A stretch of 64,000 nt of DNA, taken from NCBI RefSeq assembly GCF_002163835.1, contig NZ_CP019331.1:2455001-2519000 (forward strand), read 5' to 3'. The position numbers and the translations under genes were made by a program. Positions 36,754 through 43,226 of the stretch are shown here, piece after piece. This DNA comes from Polaribacter sp. SA4-10 (GTDB lineage Bacteria > Bacteroidota > Bacteroidia > Flavobacteriales > Flavobacteriaceae). The notes beneath the pieces were generated by a model. The model ran no database searches. It was given only the letters and a program-made list of their open reading frames with translations, and had not been told where the DNA came from. The stretch's first letter is position 1, and each line of letters opens with the position of its first letter.

Positions 36754-36913
36754 TTAAAAAGGATTAAGTAATTAATTGTTTTTTTCAAATACAGAGTTCC
36801 TGTTTCTTTTATGGAATACTCAAGTAAGAGCTTTTCTAATGAAAACTGAAACATATCCTTTAAAGATTACTGATTGAAATGAGTATATTGGCTTCTCAGA
36901 TTAAACCAAGAAA

Positions 36914-37498
36914 ATGAAGCCAACAAGATTTGAAACTGCTATTGCAATTATTGATAAAAAAAACGCTGAAGATACAAATACGTATCAAGTAGAAGGATTA
37001 GAGTATCCTAAAGAATTATTGTATTCTCAAAGGATGACAAGAACGTTGCTTCAGTTTGAGCCAAATGCTTCAAAGGCGCTTCAAATTGCAGCGAGAGCAC
37101 AACATATTTGTCGTTGGAAAATTCAAAGAAATGAATATACAATGGATAGAGTTGGGTATCTAAAATGGCGTGAAACCCTAAAAAAAATGCATGCAGATAT
37201 TACTGGAGAAATCTTACAACAAGTTGGTTTTGATACTCAATTTGTAGACAGAGTTCAGGAAATTATTCTTAAAAAACTGATTAAGAAAAATGAAGAGCCT
37301 CAAATTTTAGAAGATATTATTTGTTTGGTTTTTTTAGATTATTATTTTGATGAATTTGCAGCAAAACATGCTGACGAAAAAATAATTGATATTTTAAAGA
37401 AAACTTGGGTAAAAATGTCTGATAAAGGACATGAAGCTGCTTTGAAACTTCCATTTTCTGAAAAAAGTTTAGCTTTGGTAAAACAAGCGATTTCTTGA
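36914..37498 (+). CDS. DUF4202 domain protein
   Basis: A 194-residue helical cytoplasmic protein. The block YSQRMTRTLLQFEPNAS and the histidine-containing RAQHICRWKIQRNEY are characteristic of the DUF4202 family, which looks like an HD-type helical fold; the biochemical role is unknown. The gene stands alone and is followed by a hairpin terminator. Confidence 0.88.
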   Translation: MKPTRFETAIAIIDKKNAEDTNTYQVEGLEYPKELLYSQRMTRTLLQFEPNASKALQIAARAQHICRWKIQRNEYTMDRVGYLKWRETLKKMHADITGEILQQVGFDTQFVDRVQEIILKKLIKKNEEPQILEDIICLVFLDYYFDEFAAKHADEKIIDILKKTWVKMSDKGHEAALKLPFSEKSLALVKQAIS

Positions 37499-37578
37499 AA
37501 ATACAAACACTACAAAAAATACTTTAAATTAACCGTTTTTAAAAGTAGTTGTAAAATGGTTGTTGTTATTCGAAATAA

Positions 37579-37620
37579 AAAACCTCAACTAACTTAAAAT
37601 AAAGTAGTTAAGGTTTTTAA
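37579..37620 (+). terminator. Intrinsic terminator after the DUF4202 gene
   Basis: AAAACCTCAACTA pairs with TAGTTAAGGTTTT (one mismatch) around an A/T-rich loop, followed by T and A bases. Confidence 0.75.
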
Positions 37621-37625
37621 AAGTA

Positions 37626-37710
37626 CACACCCCACTCCAAGTATCGAACTTTTTCTTGCAAGATTTAGATAGGTTGAGAGATTTCACAGCTAGAGCACAG
37701 ACTGTTTAAT
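37626..37710 (+). repeat. Coding-like direct repeat, copy 1 (upstream of the DUF1566 gene)
   Basis: About 65 bases including TATCGAACTTTTTCTTG, ~80% identical to 38738-38803. In one plus-strand frame both copies encode a VH...Q.SNFFL.DLDRLR.FT peptide; differences inside that block are synonymous or D/E. It looks like the C-terminal end of an unrecognised gene, stopping with TAA at 37708-37710. The rest of the 297-base gap to the DUF1566 gene holds a terminator before it and a promoter after it. Confidence 0.5.
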
Positions 37711-37736
37711 TATTTGTAAAAAAAAGGTAGATATTA

Positions 37737-37768
37737 TTTGGCGTATAATAATTAACACTATAGTTTTG
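37737..37768 (+). promoter_or_regulatory. Bacteroidota promoter for the DUF1566 (variable) protein
   Basis: A -33 TTTG at 37737-37740 and -7 TAGTTTTG at 37761-37768 with a 20-base spacer, 28 bases before the start codon. Both elements match the Bacteroidota consensus. Confidence 0.65.
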
Positions 37769-37795
37769 TAACTTGATTAATTAACTAATTACTCT

Positions 37796-38587
37796 ATGAA
37801 GCACATTATCACATTTTTAGCGACGTTCTTTATTACTACAACAACCTTTGCCCAAATAGGCATAAACACAGTAATCCCAGATATCTCTGCGGCATTGGAT
37901 ATTACCTCTACTACGGGGGGGTTACTTGTACCAAGAATGACAGAGACCCAGCGTGATGCTATTAGTGCTGCAAAAGGATTAGTGTTATTTAATACTACTA
38001 CAAACACGCTACAGATTAATGAAGGAGATGCTACAACAGCCAATTGGGTAAGTTTAAGTGCTGCTGCTACTTCTGCTACTTATAATATTGGTGATGTTGT
38101 TAATGGCGGTGTTGTTTTCTATATTTTTGAAAGCGATGAACCTGGCTTTGTTTCAGGAGAAATACACGGTTTGGTATGTGCTTTTTCAGATTATGCAACT
38201 TCTGTAGAATGGGGTTGTTATGGTCAAGATTTACCAAACGTACCGAATGTTAGCAGTAACCCACCTATTGGTCTTGGTGCAGAAATAGGAGATGGTGTTA
38301 GTAATACGAATGCTATACTAAATGATTGCCCTACTGCTCCCGCTGCTTTAGCGGCAAGGTCTTTAGGTGCACAATGGTTTTTACCAAGTGTAAAGGATTT
38401 AAATCAAATGTATATTAATAAAACAACTTTAGAGGGGGTCTCTGGGTTTAGTGCATTTAGTAATTACTACTGGAGTTCTACGGAGTACGATACCAATAGC
38501 GCGTGGATTCAGAATTTCTCCGCTGGTAATCAGGCCAACTACTATAAGTACTACACAGTCAACGTGCGTGCAGTTCGGGCTTTTTAG
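37796..38587 (+). CDS. Secreted DUF1566/C-type-lectin-like protein, candidate DGR target
   Basis: A 263-residue exported protein: signal peptide MKHIITFLATFFITTTTFA, an N-terminal GIN...LDI.S.TGGLLVPRMT segment common in flavobacterial surface proteins, then a DUF1566 domain from about residue 95 (GGVVFYIF, WFLPSVKDLNQMY, YYWSSTEY) ending NVRAVRAF. DUF1566 domains can take the C-type-lectin-like fold used by DGR variable proteins, and the last ~40 codons have a DGR-like base pattern (see 38462-38587). It is probably a surface ligand-binding protein. It is bracketed by two copies of a coding-like repeat. Confidence 0.85.
   Translation: MKHIITFLATFFITTTTFAQIGINTVIPDISAALDITSTTGGLLVPRMTETQRDAISAAKGLVLFNTTTNTLQINEGDATTANWVSLSAAATSATYNIGDVVNGGVVFYIFESDEPGFVSGEIHGLVCAFSDYATSVEWGCYGQDLPNVPNVSSNPPIGLGAEIGDGVSNTNAILNDCPTAPAALAARSLGAQWFLPSVKDLNQMYINKTTLEGVSGFSAFSNYYWSSTEYDTNSAWIQNFSAGNQANYYKYYTVNVRAVRAF
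38462..38587 (+). other. Candidate DGR variable region (VR) at the 3' end of the DUF1566 gene
   Basis: By hand count 57 of 126 bases are G or C, far above the flanking genes, and 14 of 41 sense codons end in C, which is rare in this AT-rich genome. Nearly all of these (TAC, ACC, AGC, TCC, GCC, GTC, AAC) are what adenine-specific mutagenesis of AAC template codons would yield. The end GTGCGTGCAGTTCGGGC looks invariant. No template repeat is in the window. Confidence 0.6.
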
Positions 38588-38698
38588 TTATTTAATTATT
38601 TATCAATTAAGCGAAGCGGTCTCACGAGCACCTTTCAAGAAAATATTAAAGGGTGCGTAATTTAATAAGTGCCGAGTAAGCGGCCGAGTAAAAAAAAT
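38588..38698 (+). other. GC-rich 3' flank of the candidate VR
   Basis: This non-coding stretch contains unusually GC-rich words (GCGAAGCGGTCTCACGAGCA), a hairpin GCACCTTT/AAAGGGTGC at about 38629-38656 with one G-U pair, and a direct repeat GCCGAGTAA at 38671 and 38683. DGR variable regions often have such a structured element downstream; that role here is inference. Confidence 0.45.
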
Positions 38699-38738
38699 AT
38701 ATCCCCAAGAATAAATTATTATTTTTGGGGATATTTTG
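38699..38738 (+). terminator. Intrinsic terminator after the DUF1566 gene
   Basis: A perfect 10-bp stem ATATCCCCAA/TTGGGGATAT with a 16-base loop, followed by TTTTG. Confidence 0.85.
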
Positions 38739-38840
38739 TACACAATGTAGTCCAATTATCGAACTTTTTCTTGAAAGACCTTGATAGGCTTAGAGAGTTT
38801 ACAGAAACATATAAAAAACACAAACTACTGAGTGTATTGT
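38738..38840 (+). repeat. Coding-like direct repeat, copy 2 (downstream of the DUF1566 gene)
   Basis: Second copy of the repeat at 37626-37710, again directly after a hairpin terminator. In the matching frame it reads on through DLDRLREFTETYKKHKLL to a TAA at 38838-38840, slightly longer than copy 1. The gap from here to 39021 otherwise shows nothing I can name. Confidence 0.5.
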
Positions 38841-39021
38841 AACCCTTTACGCTTCCTTTAAAGACATACACAGTACTTATAGAACCCATTCCATTTAAAC
38901 TCTTTTTTAAAGTGTTTTTGAGATACTTAATGTTTGAAGTTGTTATTACTATTTTTAGTAATTTAGCGATTAATACTATTATAGATAATAAAAATTTTAA
39001 TACGCTTTTATTAATTTCCAT

Positions 39022-39537
39022 ATGAATGAAAAATATGATTTTATAGATAATTATCTAAAATGTGTTAGTAGCGAAAATTACTTCAATATCGAATATCGAG
39101 CGAGTAGAACAGAGTTTAATCTTTTTTGGATAACCGTATATGGCGTACTTTTTGGCTTCATTTACCTCCAAAATAAATTTAATTTCCCAGAATGGACAAA
39201 TTGGATTTTCGGAATATGGCTTCTATTTAATCTTGTACCATTGTTTACTGTTGCAGCTCGAAGAATGTTAGACATAGGAATTACAAGATATTGGCTTTTA
39301 GCAATTACTATACCTCTCTTCAATTTTATATTAATTTTATTTTTGATTTTTAAGCCAACTAAAGTTATACGAATTAGCGATAAGAATAGGGCAATTGCAT
39401 TTCTCAAACAAGGTAATTATTTCTTCAAAAGCGGTAAATTTAATGAGGCAATTGAAAATTACGATAAGGCATTAGAAATAAACAGTGGTTTTCAAGAAGC
39501 ACATAGAAATAGAGAAAAAGCTTTTAAAAAATTATAA
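39022..39537 (+). CDS. DUF805 membrane domain fused to a TPR pair
   Basis: A 171-residue protein. The N-terminal ~115 residues match the DUF805 pattern: YRASRTEFNLFWI, then three hydrophobic helices with the RRMLDIGITRYWLL motif between. The C-terminal ~50 residues form a tetratricopeptide unit (LKQGNYFFKSGKFNEAIENY). DUF805 proteins are inner-membrane proteins of unknown function; the short TPR tail is an unusual addition and may recruit a partner. A GNRA-type hairpin terminator follows. Confidence 0.8.
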   Translation: MNEKYDFIDNYLKCVSSENYFNIEYRASRTEFNLFWITVYGVLFGFIYLQNKFNFPEWTNWIFGIWLLFNLVPLFTVAARRMLDIGITRYWLLAITIPLFNFILILFLIFKPTKVIRISDKNRAIAFLKQGNYFFKSGKFNEAIENYDKALEINSGFQEAHRNREKAFKKL

Positions 39538-39645
39538 AATTTTACTTACAAAAGTAGTGTTCAATCAAGTTTGGAGAAAGAGTCATTTTTAAAAAGTTAG
39601 CTGTGCAAAATTTGTATTAAGACCTCAATAGAAAACCTATTAAAC

Positions 39646-39672
39646 AACCTTACAGAAATGTAGGGTTTTTTC
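39646..39672 (+). terminator. Intrinsic terminator after the DUF805-TPR gene
   Basis: AACCTTACA-GAAA-TGTAGGGTT: a 9-bp stem with one G-U pair, a GAAA tetraloop and a T-run. Confidence 0.85.
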
Positions 39673-39783
39673 TTTCAAAGTAAAAACAGTTAATCTTCCT
39701 TTGCCTATTTCTTCTGTAGTTAAGAATTGGTAGAATGATTTTATTATATTTTTATTTATTATATTTGAGTAAACAATATTATT

Positions 39784-40410
39784 ATGAAAAAACTATTATT
39801 TATGTCAGTTATGCTGTTTACGTTGATAAGCTACTCACAAATGTTAAATAAAGAAAAAAATGGTTACACTAAAGTTATTAATACAGAATTGAGCAAAAAA
39901 GAAATCTATCAGAAATTAAATGAATGGATTGCCACAAATTATAAGTCAGCTAAAGATGTAATTCAATTAAACACAGAAGAAAAAATAATAACAAAGGGTA
40001 ATTTTTCAGTAACTTTTAATGTATCTAAATATGTTTTTATTTATTCAATCAATAATTCTTTAACTTTTTCTATTAGAGAAAAAAAGTTTAAAATAGATTT
40101 AATACCTAACAGTATGTCTTATAACGGTTCTGAAGTTGGAGGAATAGAAGCAATTAGACAGTATTTTGAGCCATTTGAAAATATAGATACATTTACCGAA
40201 TATTCTTTAGATGCAATGTATAAAGGTTTTTTAGGGATGGGGTATTCTGAAAAAAAGAGTAAAAAGAATGTTAAAAAATATAGTTCAACCATAAAAGATA
40301 ATTATAAAGATTATTTAAACAACCTACCTATTTGGAATGAGCAAATTAAATTAACGTTTAAAAGTATTGAGGATTACGTTAATAAGAAAAGTTCAGATGA
40401 TGACTGGTAA
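39784..40410 (+). CDS. Secreted protein resembling the DUF4468 family
   Basis: A 208-residue protein with a signal peptide (MKKLLFMSVMLFTLISYS). Residues about 25-115 show the DUF4468-type pattern: a KEIYQKLNEWIATNYKSAK helix followed by beta strands ending in FKIDLIP. The C-terminal half is lysine-rich and helical, ending SSDDDW. The function is unknown. It may mark the left neighbour of the mobile element that begins at about 40.4 kb. Confidence 0.65.
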   Translation: MKKLLFMSVMLFTLISYSQMLNKEKNGYTKVINTELSKKEIYQKLNEWIATNYKSAKDVIQLNTEEKIITKGNFSVTFNVSKYVFIYSINNSLTFSIREKKFKIDLIPNSMSYNGSEVGGIEAIRQYFEPFENIDTFTEYSLDAMYKGFLGMGYSEKKSKKNVKKYSSTIKDNYKDYLNNLPIWNEQIKLTFKSIEDYVNKKSSDDDW

Positions 40411-40491
40411 GAAAAATATAATGATAGTGCCAAATAAATAATATATCGAATATATGTTGCTTTATGGTTTTTTAACTAAGAATTACCGATT

Positions 40492-41100
40492 CTACGTTAG
40501 TTGAAGTCTTATTCTATTAATCTTCGAAATAGTATTTGGATGTAAGCCAATTATCTTTGCAACCTCTATTTGTTTATAGCCTTTGCTTAAATAGTCTAAC
40601 GCTTTTTTATTTTTGTCTTTATTCAAAAAATCTATTTGATTTTCTTTAGTTCCTTTGTTTCTACCTTTATATATACCATTAGCCTTTGCAACAGCAATAC
40701 CTTCTAACTGTCTTTCTCTTATCATCTTACGTTCCATTTCAGCTACAACACCTAAAATAGAGATGACCATTTTAGAAATATCATTTTCTGAGCCATCTTC
40801 ATTTAAAGTTCTTAGACCTTGTTTTTTAAATTCAATATTGACCTTTTTGGTATTAAAAAAAGCAATGGTCTTTAGAATGTCTAACAGATTTCTTCCAAGG
40901 CGGTCAATTTCGTGAACGATAATTTCATCGACAACCCTTTTTTCTGTTAATTCTAAGATTTTCTTTCCTCCCTCACGTTCAAAAAATGGTATTGCACCCG
41001 AACATTTATCTTCTATAATTTTACAAGTTTCATCTTTATTCTGTTTTTGTCTTTCAGAGTTTTGTTCGATGGTGCTTGTTCGTATGTATAAAACTTTCAT
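40492..41100 (-). CDS. Serine recombinase (resolvase/invertase type)
   Basis: A 202-residue small serine recombinase. Nucleophile Ser9 lies in LYIRTSTIEQN, the active-site arginines in HEIDRLGRNLLD, the long E helix follows (MERKMIRERQLEGIAVAKANG), and a C-terminal helix-turn-helix (KQIEVAKIIGLHPNTISKI) completes the DNA-binding end. It may resolve cointegrates or invert a segment. It lies at the left of a small element whose other end carries a large serine recombinase. Confidence 0.93.
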   Translation of the reverse strand: MKVLYIRTSTIEQNSERQKQNKDETCKIIEDKCSGAIPFFEREGGKKILELTEKRVVDEIIVHEIDRLGRNLLDILKTIAFFNTKKVNIEFKKQGLRTLNEDGSENDISKMVISILGVVAEMERKMIRERQLEGIAVAKANGIYKGRNKGTKENQIDFLNKDKNKKALDYLSKGYKQIEVAKIIGLHPNTISKINRIRLQLT

Positions 41101-41220
41101 TTTGTACTAATTTTAGGTTAGTGTACGTTTTACCCTTATTTTGTGTCTCGCGTTAAGGTTTATGGCCGTTTTAGATAATCAATTTCCAATTTCTGTTATC
41201 ACAATTTTAAGTGTAGGCTA

Positions 41221-41418
41221 CTATTGTAGTTTTACACTCTCTTTTAATATTTTAAAATTATTATTGGTATAAGCTAATATCTTAAAAATGTAACCGAGAC
41301 TATAAACACCAATTAAGGCAATACCACCGTATTGTATTATTTTAAAGATTTTACTCGTGTATAAATTATGTAATAGTTCTTTTTTCGTCTCTTCAAATAA
41401 ATTTTTCTTATTCACCAT
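41221..41418 (-). CDS. Small membrane protein of the mobile element
   Basis: A 65-residue protein with a charged N-terminus and one hydrophobic helix at about residues 26-48 (IIQYGGIALIGVYSLGYIF). No family is recognised. It overlaps the upstream small gene by 11 bases, which supports its being translated. The region 41101-41220 between it and the resolvase gene may include the resolvase site, though I could not define one. Confidence 0.5.
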   Translation of the reverse strand: MVNKKNLFEETKKELLHNLYTSKIFKIIQYGGIALIGVYSLGYIFKILAYTNNNFKILKESVKLQ

Positions 41419-41620
41419 ACTTTTTGCTATTTACTTTTTTATTCTGTTTATAATATATTAGTATGCCAAGTACTAATGTTGAAAAAGCAATTACACTGAT
41501 AACAATGTTCGCTTGTTTTAAAAGATATTTGTTTTTATTGGTTAATTGCATATTCTTGTCTTTTAACATATTAATTTCGGGAGGAATCTCATACGCTTGT
41601 ATTTTTGTTATATCCGTCAT
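41408..41620 (-). CDS. Small membrane protein of the mobile element
   Basis: A 70-residue protein: hydrophilic N-terminus with a probable short coiled coil (MLKDKNMQLTNKNKYLLKQ), one membrane helix at about residues 37-56, and a lysine-rich tail. No family is recognised. It starts three bases after the stop of the zinc-ribbon-like gene and overlaps the next gene, forming a three-gene unit. Confidence 0.5.
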   Translation of the reverse strand: MTDITKIQAYEIPPEINMLKDKNMQLTNKNKYLLKQANIVISVIAFSTLVLGILIYYKQNKKVNSKKYGE

Positions 41621-41623
41621 ATT

Positions 41624-41968
41624 TTAATATCTAATAATCTGTATTCCGTTCACCTCTTCAATGATTAAAAAGTCATAGATAGCGTGTCTATTTTTATTTT
41701 TATACTCTTCGTAGTGTGTTAATACATTAAATGAATAGCCTTTCCCTTTTAAGAATTGTTTATGAAAGATTCCTTTTGTTTTGTCTTTCATTAATTCTAA
41801 TAAAATCAAGTAGTTTTTATGTAATTTATTATCAATAGAAGCCCTTGCATCCCTTACTTTTTTAAGTTTAGCATTATGATAGCTGATTCGGTTTTTAGTG
41901 GATGCAAATTTTTGGTTTGAACGAATAGGGTTGAACCCTTCACCACTATATAAACATTGTATTTCCAT
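41624..41968 (-). CDS. Hypothetical protein with a decayed zinc-finger-like N-terminus
   Basis: A 114-residue protein. The start (CLYSGEGF.P.RSNQKFAS...R..YHN) follows the spacing of small mobile-element zinc fingers that normally read C..CG..F.P.R..QKFC...C...YHN, but only the first cysteine remains, so metal binding is probably lost. The rest is basic and helical. It heads the three-gene unit and is divergent from the MerR-like regulator, sharing its control region. Confidence 0.55.
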   Translation of the reverse strand: MEIQCLYSGEGFNPIRSNQKFASTKNRISYHNAKLKKVRDARASIDNKLHKNYLILLELMKDKTKGIFHKQFLKGKGYSFNVLTHYEEYKNKNRHAIYDFLIIEEVNGIQIIRY

Positions 41969-42011
41969 AGTTTTTATTATTAATTATATGTTTAACAAAT
42001 ATAATAAATTT

Positions 42012-42052
42012 TATCCAATACTTTGGATATATGTATTTTTATATTACATTTG
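42012..42052 (+). promoter_or_regulatory. Promoter and palindromic operator of the MerR-like gene
   Basis: A -33 TTTG (42022-42025) and -7 TACATTTG (42045-42052) with a 19-base spacer. The palindrome TATCCAA-TACT-TTGGATA (42012-42029) overlaps the -33. On the opposite strand a -7 word TATATTTG sits at 41996-42003 for the divergent unit. Confidence 0.6.
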
Positions 42053-42093
42053 CGTTTCAAAGCGTTTAAAAATGCTATTAAAAACATAAAAAG

Positions 42094-42963
42094 ATGGATG
42101 TACACAACTTATTGCCAATAATTCAAGAAAAAGTATATAGTGCAAAAGACTTAGGAGTTGCTTCAAGAACAATTTACCATTGGAAAACAGAGGGCTTATT
42201 ATTTAATTCACATAATGATATTGAAAAAAATATGATGATGCGATTTAGTTTGTCTGAATATTTTTGGATTCGTGTAATACAAAATTGTCGTGATTACGGG
42301 ATGTCATTAAATCAGATTAAAAACTTGAAGGCTAAAATTATTGATAAAGTTCGCAGTTTTGATAATTTGGAGGAAAAGTATAAGCCATTAATTAAGGGTG
42401 TTAGAGAAATGTATAAAGGCAAGTCAGAGGAATTTATACAAGGAAAAATTGACAGTACTATAAAGTATTTTAATTACGTTGAGGATAAAGGAAGAAATGA
42501 TTTTGAAGAAGTACTTTTTGCGGTTCTATACAATCGAAACCCGTCGGGTATTCTAATATTTAATAATGAAGGAGAAATAAATACTGATATATATATTGAA
42601 AGTGATGATGGTAATAAAAATATAAGAAGATTTTACAATAGTCATCTATATATTTCTTTTGATGAGATTTTTGTGGAATTAGGTTTAAGTGACCATTTTA
42701 AGCAAAAAGAGTTGCTGAATGATGATGAAAAAGAATCTATTAAAATTATACTGTGGGCTATAAGGTCAGACGATACTAATAAAATTGAAATTAGAAAAAA
42801 AAGTAACACTTTAAAAACTATTAAAGTGGGCTTAAAAGACCCAAAAAGTAATGAAGAAACTGAAAATTATAAAAAAAGGTTAGGTTCTAATTTAGAATTT
42901 AAGACAAAAATATTTAAAGGAAAACATAACCTTTTTGATTTTCATTATACAAGAAATTTTTAA
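42094..42963 (+). CDS. MerR-like helix-turn-helix regulator with unknown C-terminal domain
   Basis: A 289-residue protein. Residues about 13-75 fit a MerR-type DNA-binding domain: SAKDLGVASRTIYHWKTEGL, then RFSLSEYFWIRVIQ and the DYGMSLNQIKNLK segment. The long C-terminal part is unrecognised. It probably controls its own gene and the divergent three-gene unit through the palindrome in the shared 125-base gap. It belongs to the mobile element. Confidence 0.7.
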   Translation: MDVHNLLPIIQEKVYSAKDLGVASRTIYHWKTEGLLFNSHNDIEKNMMMRFSLSEYFWIRVIQNCRDYGMSLNQIKNLKAKIIDKVRSFDNLEEKYKPLIKGVREMYKGKSEEFIQGKIDSTIKYFNYVEDKGRNDFEEVLFAVLYNRNPSGILIFNNEGEINTDIYIESDDGNKNIRRFYNSHLYISFDEIFVELGLSDHFKQKELLNDDEKESIKIILWAIRSDDTNKIEIRKKSNTLKTIKVGLKDPKSNEETENYKKRLGSNLEFKTKIFKGKHNLFDFHYTRNF

Positions 42964-43005
42964 AGATAGAATAGGGCTAAAGGAGGAAACTCTGCCAAAG
43001 TAAAT

Positions 43006-43023
43006 AATTCGAGTGTTCGAATT
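43006..43023. repeat. Inverted repeat upstream of the recombinase unit
   Basis: AATTCGA-GTGT-TCGAATT, a perfect 7-bp stem with a 4-base loop, 51 bases before the small TTG-started gene. It may be an operator or an RNA hairpin. Confidence 0.4.
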
Positions 43024-43073
43024 GGGTAAGCAAAAACTTTTAAAACAAGTCTGCTACTACATTAACATTAAAA

Positions 43074-43226
43074 TTGAAAAATAATGATTTAAGAGTTTTA
43101 TCAAATAAGGAAATAAGGAATAGTTTAAATAACCAAAAACTCTCAGATACTGAGTGTGAAACTATATCTAATAAATTGAAAATCATAAGTTTATTAACAG
43201 CTAAAATCATATCAAATGCTGAATGA
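43074..43226 (+). CDS. 50-residue protein overlapping the serine recombinase start
   Basis: A short frame starting with TTG encodes 50 residues (NNDLRVLSNKEIRNSLNNQ, then a helix LSDTECETISNKLKIISLL) and ends 11 bases inside the recombinase gene. It is acidic-basic mixed and helical, without a signal. Coupled small frames ahead of large serine recombinases suggest a recombination partner or a translational coupler; the family is not recognised. The start is uncertain because no ATG exists in frame. Confidence 0.5.
   Translation: MKNNDLRVLSNKEIRNSLNNQKLSDTECETISNKLKIISLLTAKIISNAE

Noticed and set aside
37640..37660. tRNA fragment in the repeat (ATCGAAC resembles an antisense T-arm)
   Set aside because: Only seven bases match, no acceptor or anticodon arm can be formed, and codon-like conservation explains the repeat better.
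38719..39021. A 100-residue minus-strand reading frame between the DUF1566 and DUF805 genes
   Set aside because: Compared with the repeat copy at 37.6 kb, substitutions in this frame are mostly non-synonymous, whereas a plus-strand frame shows synonymous change; the minus frame is probably not coding.
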